Positions 50,984-60,423 of a stretch of DNA of 64,000 nucleotides are shown here, piece by piece. The notes under the pieces were generated by a model, which was given only the letters and a program-made list of their open reading frames with translations, ran no database searches and was not told the DNA's origin. Made by a program: the position numbers and the translations under genes. Position 1 is the stretch's first letter, and every line of letters starts with the position of its first letter. The stretch comes from Jeotgalibacillus sp. ET6 (lineage in GTDB: Bacteria > Bacillota > Bacilli > Bacillales > Jeotgalibacillaceae), in assembly GCF_029667115.1 (NCBI RefSeq), contig NZ_JARUIU010000010.1:53029-117028 (forward strand), in the 5' to 3' direction.

Positions 50984-51019
50984 CAATCGACGTTTAATGC
51001 GCCTTCCCTGCTTTAAAAC

Positions 51020-51042
51020 AAGAAACAAGAAACAAGAAATAA
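51020..51042. repeat. Short tandem repeat (AAGAAAC)
   Basis: Three copies of ACAAGAA in a row (ACAAGAAACAAGAAACAAGA) in the gap between dps and the ytzI-like gene. It may change promoter spacing; no function is known. Confidence 0.6.
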
Positions 51043-51084
51043 TCATTGTTGAATGCTAAACTGAAATGGAAGGAGTTGAAATTC

Positions 51085-51264
51085 ATGTCACTAGGCGGTC
51101 TGATGTTTCTGTCTATTTTGGTCATTGTTTTAATTACTGCTTTGTTTATTATCGCAACGAACCGCGGATATGATTATGAACATACCGTTGACCCTCTTCC
51201 TGAAAAAAATAAGCCTGTTAAAAATACAGAACCTCCTTCAAATTCATCAACTGATGAAAGGTGA
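51085..51264 (+). CDS. ytzI: Small membrane protein (YtzI-like)
   Basis: A 59-residue protein: one hydrophobic helix (about 5-26, GGLMFLSILVIVLITALFII) and a hydrophilic tail with NRGYDYEHTVDPLPE, a segment I associate with YtzI of Bacillus. ATG at 51085 follows GAAGGAG at eleven bases. It ends seven bases before yidD, so they share an operon. Function unknown. Confidence 0.65.
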   Translation: MSLGGLMFLSILVIVLITALFIIATNRGYDYEHTVDPLPEKNKPVKNTEPPSNSSTDER

Positions 51265-51271
51265 TTTGTAA

Positions 51272-51511
51272 TTGAGTAAACTGCTGCTATCCATTATTTC
51301 TTTTTACCGGAAGTTTATTTCGCCCCTTACTCCTCCAAGCTGCAGGTTTTATCCCACCTGCTCCCAATATGGAATGGAAGCCATTCAAAAGCACGGTGCC
51401 CTAAAAGGCGGGTGGCTGACAGTCATAAGACTTTTAAAATGTCATCCATTTCATCGTGGCGGAATCGATTATGTTCCTGAAAAAAAACCATCAAAGAAAA
51501 ATATTTCTTGA
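51272..51511 (+). CDS. yidD: Membrane protein insertion efficiency factor YidD
   Basis: A 79-residue protein with the family's Cys pattern: [16 protein letters not shown] followed by [25 protein letters not shown]. YidD assists YidC/Sec-dependent insertion of membrane proteins at the inner face of the membrane. Start TTG follows AAAGGTGAT. B. subtilis names this gene ytjA. The terminator stem lies over its last codons. Confidence 0.93.
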   Translation: MSKLLLSIISFYRKFISPLTPPSCRFYPTCSQYGMEAIQKHGALKGGWLTVIRLLKCHPFHRGGIDYVPEKKPSKKNIS

Positions 51512-51520
51512 TGGTTTTTT
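51484..51520 (+). terminator. yidD terminator
   Basis: AAAACCATCAA-A-GAAA pairs with TTTC-TTGATGGTTTT; six T close the stem. It overlaps the yidD stop codon. Confidence 0.88.
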
Positions 51521-51522
51521 CC

Positions 51523-51551
51523 TTGCATTATGAAAGAATTCATAGTATATT
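51523..51551 (+). promoter_or_regulatory. Promoter of the zinc-binding lipoprotein gene
   Basis: TTGCAT (51523-51528), 17-base spacer, TATATT (51546-51551); the Zur box lies 14 bases downstream. Confidence 0.7.
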
Positions 51552-51565
51552 ATGCCTTGTTGATT

Positions 51566-51586
51566 AAATCGTAATTATTACTATTT
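51566..51586 (+). promoter_or_regulatory. Zur box
   Basis: Left arm AAATCGTAAT and right arm ATTACTATTT separated by one T. The B. subtilis Zur consensus has AAATCGTAAT, one base, ATTACGATTT, so only one position differs. Located around the transcription start, 20 bases before the start codon, it should repress the gene when zinc is plentiful. Confidence 0.85.
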
Positions 51587-51606
51587 AAAAAAGAGGTGCA
51601 GAAAAA

Positions 51607-52812
51607 GTGAAAAAATCCGCTTGGATCCTGCTGCTTGCGTCCACTACTTGGATCCTGTCAGCATGTAATACAGAATCAACATCTGATTCAAATGAGAAAT
51701 TGGAAGTGTACACGACCGTATATCCTCTGCAGGACTTTGCAGAAAAAATAGGCGGAGAGTATGTCGAAGTCGAAACAATTTATCCACCAGGAGCAGATGA
51801 GCATACGTATGAACCGTCTCAGCAGGATATGATTAAGCTTGCTGAAGCCGACTTGTTTTTCTATATTGGTCTAGGTCTTGAGGGCTTTGTAGATAGCGCA
51901 ACCGATGTATTGGAAAGCCAGGAACTGGTTATGGTTCCCACTGCTGATTATATAACGGATGAGGAGCTTGAAGGCAGTACTGAAGATGGTCATACTCATG
52001 ATGAGGAAGAACATGCCCACGATGAAGAAGAGCACGCTCATGACGAAGAAGAACATGCCCACGATGAAGAAGAGCACGCTCATGACGAAGAAGAGCACGC
52101 TCATGACGAAGAAGAGCACGCTCATGACGAAGAGGAACATGCTCACGATGAAGAAGAGCACGCTCATGACGAAGAAGAACATGCTCACGATGAAGAAGAA
52201 GAGCACGCTCATGACGAAGAAGAACATGCTCACGATGAAGAAGAAGAGCACGCTCATGAAGGTCATGAAGGACATGACCATGGAGATGTAGATCCTCATG
52301 TCTGGCTGGATCCGGTTCTTTCAAAATCTCTTGCAGAAACGGTCAGGGATTCTCTTGTAGAAGAGATGCCGGAGCAGGAAGAATACTTTAATGAAAATTA
52401 TGAAGAAGTGATTTCGCAGTTAGATGAAATGAATGAATCCTTTGAGCAACTGGCTGACGATGCACAGATCAATCATTTATTTGTCTCCCATGCAGCCTAT
52501 GGATATTGGGAGAACCGCTACGGCTTTGAACAAAACGCCATTGCAGGCATTTCAACGAGTGATGAACCCTCTCAGCGTGAATTAACTGAGGTAATAGAGC
52601 TTGCTAAAGAAAATAACATTGAGCATATTCTATTCGAGCAAAATGTATCTTCCAATTTAACTGAAGTGATTCAGCAGGAGATTGGTGCAGAGGCGCTGCA
52701 GCTTCATAATCTTTCAGTCCTGACTGAAGAAGATATTGAAAACGAAGAAGATTATTTTTCTTTAATGGAAAAAAATATTGAAACTCTTCGCAAAGCCCTT
52801 CAGGCAGAATAA
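51607..52812 (+). CDS. znuA: Zinc-binding ABC-transporter lipoprotein with expanded His-rich loop (ZnuA/AdcA-like), orphan
   Basis: A 401-residue substrate-binding lipoprotein of the cluster A-I (ZnuA/AdcA) family: lipobox LSAC (Cys20), EHTYEPS ligand region, DPHVWLDPV and VSHAAYGYW supply the zinc His ligands, and the C-terminal lobe ends with HILFEQNVSSNLTEVI. The His-rich loop (129-226) is twelve HxHDEEE heptads (two with an extra Glu) plus HAHEGHEGHDHG, far longer than usual and built by tandem duplication. No znuB/znuC permease or ATPase genes adjoin it. Zur box and promoter upstream indicate zinc-starvation control. GTG start after AGAGG. Confidence 0.93.
   Translation: MKKSAWILLLASTTWILSACNTESTSDSNEKLEVYTTVYPLQDFAEKIGGEYVEVETIYPPGADEHTYEPSQQDMIKLAEADLFFYIGLGLEGFVDSATDVLESQELVMVPTADYITDEELEGSTEDGHTHDEEEHAHDEEEHAHDEEEHAHDEEEHAHDEEEHAHDEEEHAHDEEEHAHDEEEHAHDEEEHAHDEEEEHAHDEEEHAHDEEEEHAHEGHEGHDHGDVDPHVWLDPVLSKSLAETVRDSLVEEMPEQEEYFNENYEEVISQLDEMNESFEQLADDAQINHLFVSHAAYGYWENRYGFEQNAIAGISTSDEPSQRELTEVIELAKENNIEHILFEQNVSSNLTEVIQQEIGAEALQLHNLSVLTEEDIENEEDYFSLMEKNIETLRKALQAE
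51991..52250 (+). repeat. 21-bp tandem repeats encoding HxHDEEE heptads
   Basis: About twelve in-frame 21-base units of the pattern GCTCATGACGAAGAAGAACA-like code, often alternating synonymous forms (CACGATGAAGAA, CATGACGAAGAA) to give a 42-base super-unit. The tract lies wholly inside the zinc-binding lipoprotein gene and is prone to slippage. Confidence 0.95.
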
Positions 52813-52859
52813 AAAACAAGAGCCGATCTCCAATAAAACAGGAGAGGCTCTTGTTTTTT
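52811..52859. terminator. Bidirectional terminator between znuA and menC
   Basis: AAAAAACAAGAGCC pairs with GGCTCTTGTTTTTT, with inner TCTCC/GGAGA pairing; T runs on both strands. Confidence 0.93.
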
Positions 52860-52893
52860 CTATATTTCTTTTGGTCTTTGCTGGCACTTCACT

Positions 52894-53994
52894 TTACTTT
52901 ACCACCACATGCTGAATACACACTTCCTCTACTCTTTTCCAGTCAATTTCCACCCCTATTCCCGCCCCTTTAAAAGGACGTATAATTCCGTTGCTAACCT
53001 GTACTTCAGGTGATGTAATATCCTTTTTCCAGTAGCGCTTAGAGGATGAAATATCTCCAGGGATTGAAAATCCTTTAAGTGTGGATAATGCAATATTATG
53101 TGCCCGGGAAACGCCAAATTCAAGCATTCCTCCACACCAGACCTGTATGCCATGCTTTTCACAAAGATCGTGAATGCGGATGGCTTCTGTAATGCCTCCG
53201 ACGCGTCCAATTTTTATATTGATCACCTGGCAGCTGCCGAGCTGAATCGCACTCCAGGCGTCCTGAAATGAAGTAATGCTCTCATCAAGACAAATCGGGG
53301 TTTTTAACTTTTTTTGGAGCTCAGCATGCTGAACTAAATCATCGGGATGAAGCGGCTGTTCGATCATTTGCAGCCCAAATGCATCAAGCTCATACAAGTC
53401 TTTTTCAAATGAGAAATAGGATGAGTTTGCATCCGCCAATATCGCCATTTCAGGATAAGAGTGTCGAATAGCTCGTATTCTATCGAGATCATTACCCGGT
53501 CCTATTTTCACTTTAACTCTTTTGTATCCGTCATTTTTAGCATGGTTTATCTGTGCAAGCAGCTCTTCTATCGTGTCTGCTCCCACTGCAACCCCTGCCA
53601 GAACTTCATTTCTTGTACCGCCTATCACCTTTGAAAGAGGCTCTCCCCTTTTTTTCGCGTAGATGTCCCATATTGCCATATCAAGAGCAGCTTTTGCCAT
53701 AGGATTTTTTCTGACGGCTGCCATCCTCTCAGCGGCCTCTTTCGGATAAGAAAAATACGTATTTAAGAGCAGAGGCGCCAGGATATCCTTTATCATATGA
53801 TAGCAGGTTGCAACCGTTTCTTCTGTGTACCAGGGGGTTGAGAAAGCTACTGCTTCCCCGTATCCGGTTACTCCACTCTCATCATGTGCTTCTACAAGAA
53901 TCCCTCTCCTGCCGGATACACTGCCAAGACTCGTCACAAACGGGGCAACGAGATCCATTTCAATTACATGAAGATCAATTTGAGTGATTTTCAC
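52894..53994 (-). CDS. menC: o-Succinylbenzoate synthase
   Basis: Enolase-superfamily enzyme that dehydrates SHCHC to o-succinylbenzoate in menaquinone synthesis. The 366-residue protein has the catalytic KVKIGPG Lys pair, metal ligands in LADANSSY (Asp), MIEQPL (Glu) and CLDESI (Asp), and the second Lys in INIKIGRVGG. It is of the MenC type 2/N-acylamino-acid racemase group common in Bacillus (B. subtilis ytfD). Starts in the last codons of menE (ATGA overlap). Confidence 0.93.
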   Translation of the reverse strand: MKITQIDLHVIEMDLVAPFVTSLGSVSGRRGILVEAHDESGVTGYGEAVAFSTPWYTEETVATCYHMIKDILAPLLLNTYFSYPKEAAERMAAVRKNPMAKAALDMAIWDIYAKKRGEPLSKVIGGTRNEVLAGVAVGADTIEELLAQINHAKNDGYKRVKVKIGPGNDLDRIRAIRHSYPEMAILADANSSYFSFEKDLYELDAFGLQMIEQPLHPDDLVQHAELQKKLKTPICLDESITSFQDAWSAIQLGSCQVINIKIGRVGGITEAIRIHDLCEKHGIQVWCGGMLEFGVSRAHNIALSTLKGFSIPGDISSSKRYWKKDITSPEVQVSNGIIRPFKGAGIGVEIDWKRVEEVCIQHVVVK

Positions 53995-55451
53995 AGCTTT
54001 CCGCCTTTCTTTTTCAGCTCACGGCGCAGCAGTTTATTTGATGCATTTCTTGGAAGCTTGTCCATCCAGATAATCTCTGCCGGCACCTTATACCCTGCAA
54101 GCCGTTTTCTACAGTAGGCAATGAGCTCCTGTTCACTAAGAGAGGGCATGGATTTTACTGCATAAGCAACAGGGACTTCTCCCCATTTCAAGTCGCTTCT
54201 TCCCACTACAGCCGCTTCTATAACGCCGGGATGGGATGTGAGTTCAGCTTCAACCTGAGCAGGATAAATATTTTCTCCCCCTGAAATAATTAAATCCGAT
54301 CTCCGATCAAGAACGTATAAAAACCCTTCCTCGTCTAAATAGCCGATATCGCCTGTATAAAACCATCCCCTGTTAAAGGATGATTCATTTGCAGCCGGAC
54401 GATTTAAATAGCCGTTGAACACTGCAGGTCCTTTAACTGTAATTTCTCCAGCTGTATTTTTCATGCATTCATCATCATGTTGATCCACGATTTTTATGTC
54501 ATTCATAAATAGTGGCTTGCCTGATGACCCGATTTTCCTTCTGCTGTCTTCAGGGCCAAGTGTCGCAAACTGGGAGGTCGTTTCAGTCATGCCATACGTT
54601 TGATAAACCGGGATGCCTGCATGAAAACATTCTTCTAACACATGCTCAGCAGCCGGGCCGCCTCCTAGCAGCATACATCGGAAATTACGATGATATCGCT
54701 CATTGTTCCTTACAGCCAGCAAACGTGAGAGCATAGCAGAAACCACTGAAATCATCGTCACAGTCCCCGCTGTTAACTCTTTGTGAATAGCAGTTTCATC
54801 AAATTTTTCATATAGCGTAACGTGATTTCCATAGATTACACTTCTCATTAAAATCGAATAGCCGCTTATGTGAAAAATGGGAACGGCGCAAAGCCAGCGG
54901 TCTTTCGTATCAAGTCCGAGATTAATGGCTGCTCCCATGGCATTTGAAAAATGATTCTCATAGGATTGCTGTACTCCTTTTGGTTTTCCTGTCGTGCCTG
55001 AAGTGTACATAATGGAACAATTTATACGTTCACCTTCACTAAATGGTCCGGTGGATGGCATCTGCCGTTCAACATCGCCGATCGTATAAACAGGAAGGAT
55101 TCCTGAGCAAGCTTCAGCTTCTTTTTCTAGACGGTCTTCGACAATTAAACACTGTGCGCCGCTGTCTATCAACTGAAACGTCCACTCTTGTACCTGCAGT
55201 CTTGCATTTAAGATTACGGTCTCTATTCCAAGTTCCTGTAAAGCATGAAGTAAAAAAACAGCTCTTGCTGTATTATGGATCAGCAGCGCTGCCGGTTTTT
55301 CTGTTAGTTGAAGTGATTTCAATTTGCGTGCCATTAAGTTGGATTGCTCAAGCAGCTGCCTGAATGTCCAATTTTCTCCCTGGAAGGACAAAGCTGATCG
55401 ATTCGGGGTCAGGGCGGCCCTCTTGGTGAGCCAGTGACTGGTTGGATTCAC
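53991..55451 (-). CDS. menE: o-Succinylbenzoate--CoA ligase
   Basis: Adenylate-forming enzyme that makes o-succinylbenzoyl-CoA. The 486-residue protein contains the AMP-binding P-loop MYTSGTTGKPKG, the YGMTETTSQ motif, WFYTGDIGYLDEEGFLYVLDRRSDLIISGGENIYP (hinge), and KLPRNASNKLLRREL with the C-terminal catalytic Lys. Start is GTG after AAAGGAG. It is separated from menB by a terminator, so menE-menC form a second unit in this genome. Confidence 0.95.
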   Translation of the reverse strand: MNPTSHWLTKRAALTPNRSALSFQGENWTFRQLLEQSNLMARKLKSLQLTEKPAALLIHNTARAVFLLHALQELGIETVILNARLQVQEWTFQLIDSGAQCLIVEDRLEKEAEACSGILPVYTIGDVERQMPSTGPFSEGERINCSIMYTSGTTGKPKGVQQSYENHFSNAMGAAINLGLDTKDRWLCAVPIFHISGYSILMRSVIYGNHVTLYEKFDETAIHKELTAGTVTMISVVSAMLSRLLAVRNNERYHRNFRCMLLGGGPAAEHVLEECFHAGIPVYQTYGMTETTSQFATLGPEDSRRKIGSSGKPLFMNDIKIVDQHDDECMKNTAGEITVKGPAVFNGYLNRPAANESSFNRGWFYTGDIGYLDEEGFLYVLDRRSDLIISGGENIYPAQVEAELTSHPGVIEAAVVGRSDLKWGEVPVAYAVKSMPSLSEQELIAYCRKRLAGYKVPAEIIWMDKLPRNASNKLLRRELKKKGGKL

Positions 55452-55581
55452 TTCCGTTGCTCCTTTCCTGCTGGATAACTTTTAATCAGATTTTTTATAA
55501 ACTAATTATAGCATTCTCATTTTTCACATGTCATAAAGGGGAAAGCAGAGAAAATAAGAATCCCTTATTTACAGTGGCACT

Positions 55582-55616
55582 AAAAAAAATCAAGCCTGCA
55601 GGTTTCCCGCAGGCTT
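55582..55616 (-). terminator. Terminator after menB
   Basis: AAGCCTGC (55592-55599) pairs with GCAGGCTT (55609-55616); eight T follow on the minus strand. It divides menFDHB from menEC. Confidence 0.9.
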
Positions 55617-55627
55617 GAATACATTCA

Positions 55628-56446
55628 TTATGGAAAACGCGGGAACTGCCCAAAATCAGGCTTGCGTTTTTCTTTAAAAGCATCTCTGCCTTCTTTAGCT
55701 TCTTCAGTCGTATAATACAACAGCGTAGCATCGCCGGCAAATTGCTGAAGACCTGCAAGGCCGTCGGTGTCTGCATTCATTGCCGCTTTAATGAAACGAA
55801 GGGCAGTCGGGCTCTTTTCAAGCATTTCCTCGCACCATTTAACGGTTTCATCTTCCAGCTGATCAAGAGGTACCACTGTGTTTACAAGACCCATATCCAG
55901 CGCTTCCTGAGCATCGTACTGACGGCAAAGGAACCATATTTCTCTTGCTTTTTTATGTCCGATAATTCGTGCAAGATAGCCTGAGCCATAGCCTGCATCA
56001 AATGATCCTACATTAGGTCCTGTCTGTCCAAATACAGCATTATCTGCCGCAATAGTCAGGTCACATACTACGTGCAGCACGTGTCCGCCACCAATTGCAT
56101 AGCCTGATACCATTGCTACAACAGGTTTTGGAATCACACGGATTAAACGCTGCAGATCAAGCACGTTCAAGCGGGGAATCTCGTCCTCTCCCACGTAGCC
56201 TCCATGTCCGCGCACGCTCTGGTCTCCGCCTGAGCAGAATGCTTTTTCTCCTACTCCAGCCAGCACGATTACGCCAATGCTTGAGTCATCACGAGCATAA
56301 GCAAAAGCATTAATCAGTTCCATAACCGTTTTCGGACGAAACGCGTTGCGCACTTCCGGACGGTTTATTGAAATTTTAGCAATGCCATTGTACGTCTCGT
56401 ACAAAATATCTTCATAGTTTCGTTCCTGTACCCACTCTCGAGTCAT
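55628..56446 (-). CDS. menB: 1,4-Dihydroxy-2-naphthoyl-CoA synthase
   Basis: Crotonase-family enzyme that cyclises o-succinylbenzoyl-CoA. The 272-residue protein has [17 protein letters not shown] (oxyanion loop with the bicarbonate/Asp region), [19 protein letters not shown], and [17 protein letters not shown]. It carries a bicarbonate-type Gly where class II enzymes have Asp (not resolved by eye). AAGGAGG precedes the ATG. Follows menH by 37 bases. Confidence 0.96.
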   Translation of the reverse strand: MTREWVQERNYEDILYETYNGIAKISINRPEVRNAFRPKTVMELINAFAYARDDSSIGVIVLAGVGEKAFCSGGDQSVRGHGGYVGEDEIPRLNVLDLQRLIRVIPKPVVAMVSGYAIGGGHVLHVVCDLTIAADNAVFGQTGPNVGSFDAGYGSGYLARIIGHKKAREIWFLCRQYDAQEALDMGLVNTVVPLDQLEDETVKWCEEMLEKSPTALRFIKAAMNADTDGLAGLQQFAGDATLLYYTTEEAKEGRDAFKEKRKPDFGQFPRFP

Positions 56447-56483
56447 GAAAAGAAACCTCCTTCATATGTAGTAGACCAGTTGC

Positions 56484-57296
56484 CTAGTCGCTCTCTAAAA
56501 ACTCCTCTATTATTGTACCAAACTTTTCGGGTTGTTCCACATGAATTGCATGACCAGTTTCAGGAATCTCCACTTTTTTTGCATTTGGCATCTGATCCGC
56601 CATGTTCTTTGCTATTTGACAAAATTTACGGTCTTTTTCACCCGTGATAAGCAGCGTTTCATGTTTGATCTTATTAAGCTCTCCCCACCAGGATGGCTGA
56701 CGGCCGGTACCCATTCCCTGCAAGCTTGCTGCGAGATGTTCCGGCTTATTCTGCATCCGTTTTGCGTGCAGATTCTCCTGCACTTCAGCATCCAGGTTTT
56801 TTTGAGTTTCAAACAAGGGGATGTTTTCCCACCTATCCACAAAAGCCGCTATACCCTCGTTTAAAATAAACTGAGCCAGCTGATCATCCTGCTTCTTACG
56901 CGCTTCGCTTTCAACGATGCTTTCCAAACCGGGAGAAGCACTTTCAAGAATCAATTTCCTGACTTTATCAGGATAAAAAGCAGCAAAGGACAGAGCTGTT
57001 CTGCCTCCCATAGAATAGCCCAAAACATCAGCAGACTTAACGTTCAGATATTCCAAAATGAACCCGAGGTCTCTGCACACTTCTTTCATGGAAAAGCGTG
57101 AGAGATCATTACGGGGCATGACCGTCTTTCCATGACCCGGCAGATCAATGGCGATGCACATAACAGACTGGGAAAGCTTATGAATGATTGATCCCCATGC
57201 GGAACTGTCTCCCGTGAATCCATGAAGGAACAGGACCGGTCTTCCTTCACCTTTTACATCAATATGATAGACAGCTCCCCTTATCATGACCTCCAT
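56484..57296 (-). CDS. menH: SHCHC synthase (MenH), alpha/beta hydrolase
   Basis: Eliminates pyruvate from SEPHCHC to give SHCHC. The 270-residue hydrolase fold has LFLHGFTGDSSAWG (oxyanion), nucleophile elbow GYSMGG (Ser intact), LLITGEKDRKF (Asp) and TGHAIHVEQP (His). Its start overlaps the menD stop by 13 bases, consistent with coupled translation. An ATG three codons further has a closer GGAGG but too short a gap, so 57296 is kept. Confidence 0.93.
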   Translation of the reverse strand: MEVMIRGAVYHIDVKGEGRPVLFLHGFTGDSSAWGSIIHKLSQSVMCIAIDLPGHGKTVMPRNDLSRFSMKEVCRDLGFILEYLNVKSADVLGYSMGGRTALSFAAFYPDKVRKLILESASPGLESIVESEARKKQDDQLAQFILNEGIAAFVDRWENIPLFETQKNLDAEVQENLHAKRMQNKPEHLAASLQGMGTGRQPSWWGELNKIKHETLLITGEKDRKFCQIAKNMADQMPNAKKVEIPETGHAIHVEQPEKFGTIIEEFLESD

Positions 57297-59020
57297 TCAT
57301 TCACTCCGTTGACAGCTGCTTTTACTTTGGCCCAAAGCGCTCTGTGCACGTGTACATTTTCATTCCGATCAGTTTGAATTTCCGTAATGGTAACGCCTTT
57401 TTCGCTTATTAATTGATCAAGACCTGACTGAACTTCCTCAATTGATTCCAGCTTTTGATAGAAAAGTGAATAAAGCTTAGCTGCATGAGAAAAATCCAGA
57501 GAAGGCGGTGTGCCAAACAGCGTTTCAAAATGCAGAGGTTCATCTGCTTGTGGAAGGAATGAGAAAATTCCGCCGCCATTATTATTTAACACAATAATGT
57601 GCAGGTTTACCGGGTGCTGCTTAGCTGCAAGCAGGCCATTTAAATCATGGAACAGAGACAAATCACCAATAATCAGATACACCGGTTCCCTTGTTTCGGC
57701 GGCAATCCCTAAAGCAGTAGAGACTACCCCGTCAATTCCATTTGCACCTCTATTCGCCCACAAAGTAAAAGGTCCGGAATAACGTGTCCAGAATGTATCC
57801 AGATCCCGAATCGGCATACTATTACCCGCCATTACATGACAATTCTTTGGAAGAGACTGAATGACACGCCCCACTACAGCACCTTCGTCTTTTTCATCGT
57901 GTATATGACCCTCAATTTCCATGATGGTCGTCTGGTTTATTTTTTTCCATAAAGCAAGCCATTCACTAGTTGATTGGCTTGTAAAACGTGAAGAAACCGC
58001 TTCGCTGAAACTCCTTTCATCACAGTCAATGTAATCTGTAACAGATGAAGAAGGATCCCGCCAATCTGTACCTTGATCCACCAGTAGATGGGGCACTTCT
58101 TCTAAAGGAGCTAAAAATTGCAGCAGCGGCTTGGAAACAGGCATGGCGCCAAATCGAATAATAAAATCAGGTTTTAAAAGATGTTTTACATTCTCATCTT
58201 TTAAAAATGCGTCATAGCCCTCAATCAGTCCATTCCGTTCTGCCAGCTCGCTTCTTAAAAAACTGAGCGGATCTGCCAGTAACGGAAATCCTGTCTTATC
58301 AGCCAGCTCCAGCAGGGCACGGTTTGCACCGGGCTCTGCTGCCGGACCTGCAATAATGATCCCTTTTTTTGCTTCATTTACTTGCGAGGCAATATGGTCA
58401 GCAGCTTCTTCAGATAATTTTTTTTCACTTCCGACAATGGATACCGGCTTCCTTTTCACCGTCTTCCATTGACCTAAAACAGGAGAAAGCGGTTCTCTAA
58501 ATGGAAAATTTAAATGGACCGGCCCCATGGGAGCATCCTTTGCCTTTGCGACTGCCTTCATGGCTGTTCTCACAACATGCTGTAAAACGGTCTCCCGGTC
58601 CTCCGGCAGTGCCATATCGGCAAACCATTTTACATGCTGTCCATATAAATGAATTTGATTAACAGCCTGAGGCGCTCCTACTTCCCTCAGTTCGTGCGGA
58701 CGGTCTGCTGTTAGCACAATCAACGGGATTCGTGCATAATGTGCTTCTACTACAGCAGGATAATAATTTGCTGCAGCTGTACCGGATGTGCAGACGAGAA
58801 CTACAGGACTCCGGCTGACTTTAGCCATCCCCAATGCATAAAAAGCGGCTGAGCGCTCGTCCACATTCACGTGACAGTCAATCATGGGATGATCCTGAAG
58901 TAAATAAGCGAGAGGAGTAGACCTTGAGCCTGGACTGATCACGGCCTTGGTTACCCCTCCATGGACTAATTGCTGTATGAACGTGCTGACATAGGCTGTA
59001 AGGGTTTCCTGGTGGTTCAT
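57284..59020 (-). CDS. menD: SEPHCHC synthase (2-succinyl-5-enolpyruvyl-6-hydroxy-3-cyclohexene-1-carboxylate synthase)
   Basis: Thiamine-diphosphate enzyme joining isochorismate and 2-oxoglutarate. The 578-residue protein has VVISPGSRSTPLA in the N-terminal pyrimidine domain (ThDP Glu region), VCTSGTAAANYYPAVVEAH, and the pyrophosphate-binding GDLSLFHDLNGLL..NNNGGGIFSFLP segment. Starts in the menF stop (ATGA overlap). Confidence 0.96.
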   Translation of the reverse strand: MNHQETLTAYVSTFIQQLVHGGVTKAVISPGSRSTPLAYLLQDHPMIDCHVNVDERSAAFYALGMAKVSRSPVVLVCTSGTAAANYYPAVVEAHYARIPLIVLTADRPHELREVGAPQAVNQIHLYGQHVKWFADMALPEDRETVLQHVVRTAMKAVAKAKDAPMGPVHLNFPFREPLSPVLGQWKTVKRKPVSIVGSEKKLSEEAADHIASQVNEAKKGIIIAGPAAEPGANRALLELADKTGFPLLADPLSFLRSELAERNGLIEGYDAFLKDENVKHLLKPDFIIRFGAMPVSKPLLQFLAPLEEVPHLLVDQGTDWRDPSSSVTDYIDCDERSFSEAVSSRFTSQSTSEWLALWKKINQTTIMEIEGHIHDEKDEGAVVGRVIQSLPKNCHVMAGNSMPIRDLDTFWTRYSGPFTLWANRGANGIDGVVSTALGIAAETREPVYLIIGDLSLFHDLNGLLAAKQHPVNLHIIVLNNNGGGIFSFLPQADEPLHFETLFGTPPSLDFSHAAKLYSLFYQKLESIEEVQSGLDQLISEKGVTITEIQTDRNENVHVHRALWAKVKAAVNGVNEWRS

Positions 59021-60423
59021 TGCATCGTCCCTCCTACTGCCCGAAGCATAGGACGGAATTTAATCAACGTCTCCTCATACTCACTTTCCGCATTTGAATC
59101 CTTTACGACTCCGCACCCTGCATAAAGGTAGGCGTGACGGTCATGAAGCAGGCCTGAGCGTATGGCTACAGCAAATTCCCCGTTTCCTTCAGCATCCATC
59201 CATCCAACAGGAGCTGCATAAAATCCCCTGTTCATTTTTTCTTCCTCTTGGATAACATCCATCGCCAAATGGGTGGGTGTACCGCCAAGAGCGGGTGTAG
59301 GGTGGAGACGATCCACGAAATCCACGACAGACATTCCTTCTTGAGCCACTCCTTTAACAGGCGTGTACAGATGCTGTATATCACGGATTTTCATCAGAGC
59401 TGGCGACGACGGCACTTTCACATCTGTGCACAGGTCTTTCAGGTTGTCCGTGATCATTCTTACAACGAGTTCATGCTCATGAAGGTTTTTTTCATCCTGC
59501 AGCAAAAGTTCACTCAAGTGCCGGTCTTCCTCTATTGTTCCTCCTCTTGCAATAGAGCCAGCAAGACAGGTGGACAAAATATCATCCTTGGATTTCTTAA
59601 CCAGCCGTTCAGGTGTGGCTCCAATAAAGCAGCTGTCGAGCACCTCAAGTGAGAAAATGAAACTTGATGCCTGATCGTCCCTCAAACGTTCGAGAACCGT
59701 ATCTGATCTTTTTTTACCGTCAAAATCAACCAGAATTTTTCTTGCAAGCACGACCTTTTCCATTTCACCTTTCTTTAAACGCCTTACCACAGACGTAAGA
59801 GACGTTTTCCACCTCTCAGGCTCTATTTCGGTCATGCTTATCACAGATACATCTTTCATGGAGTCTTTTGTTTCATTCAGCAGCTGATCCCTTTCCTTTT
59901 GCATACGCTCCCAAAGCTTTTTGGAATCATCAAATTCTGAGCAGACAATATTACTGGTCAGAAAACAATCTCCCTGTGCATTGATCGTAAGCATGAAAGA
60001 AGGAAGATGGAAATATCCATTTGAAAAATTGGTCCACTCCAGCTCTGCTTCCTGTCTGGGATCAAATGAAAATCCACCTACTGCAACAGGTCCAGTACCC
60101 GTTTCGTTTTCTCCTGTACAGACAGCTTCTGACAGGAATTCCTTCCATTGCTGCTTTATATCTATAAACCGTTCATTTTTTTTATTGGAAGTAAAAGTTT
60201 GAGCGTTTCCGGCTCCAACAAGTGTAAGCTCTCCGGTTCGATCCTGCCAAAAAGAGCGCTCTCCCTGATACAGCTCGTACCCCGCTTCATAGAACTGCAG
60301 AGGAGCCACGTTGTCGATTCGTGCAACCTGACTAAACAGAACTTCCCGCTTGGATTGATGGGCCAGTCTGATTGCTTCTTCAAAAGCAGCAAGCCCATGT
60401 GACTGTTGTAAAATTCTCACCAT
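59017..60423 (-). CDS. menF: Isochorismate synthase MenF
   Basis: Converts chorismate to isochorismate, the branch into menaquinone. The 468-residue protein is of normal length; chorismate-binding motifs are KVVLARKILVDFD, SFIFSLEVLDSCFIGATPERLV, CLAGSIARGG, HEHELVVRMI, HLYTPVKG, LHPTPALGGTP and EEKMNRGFYAAPVGW. ATG follows AGGGGGA. First gene of menF-D-H-B, with a sigma-A-like promoter at 60590-60618 shared back-to-back with menA. Confidence 0.95.
   Translation of the reverse strand: MVRILQQSHGLAAFEEAIRLAHQSKREVLFSQVARIDNVAPLQFYEAGYELYQGERSFWQDRTGELTLVGAGNAQTFTSNKKNERFIDIKQQWKEFLSEAVCTGENETGTGPVAVGGFSFDPRQEAELEWTNFSNGYFHLPSFMLTINAQGDCFLTSNIVCSEFDDSKKLWERMQKERDQLLNETKDSMKDVSVISMTEIEPERWKTSLTSVVRRLKKGEMEKVVLARKILVDFDGKKRSDTVLERLRDDQASSFIFSLEVLDSCFIGATPERLVKKSKDDILSTCLAGSIARGGTIEEDRHLSELLLQDEKNLHEHELVVRMITDNLKDLCTDVKVPSSPALMKIRDIQHLYTPVKGVAQEGMSVVDFVDRLHPTPALGGTPTHLAMDVIQEEEKMNRGFYAAPVGWMDAEGNGEFAVAIRSGLLHDRHAYLYAGCGVVKDSNAESEYEETLIKFRPMLRAVGGTMQ

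Noticed and set aside
51991..52250. Possible CRISPR-like or satellite array
   Set aside because: The 21-bp units are in frame and code for HxHDEEE; there are no spacers.
51871..52324. Long frames on both strands across the His-rich repeat of the zinc-binding protein
   Set aside because: They are shadows of the tandem 21-bp repeat; low-complexity sequence keeps all frames open.
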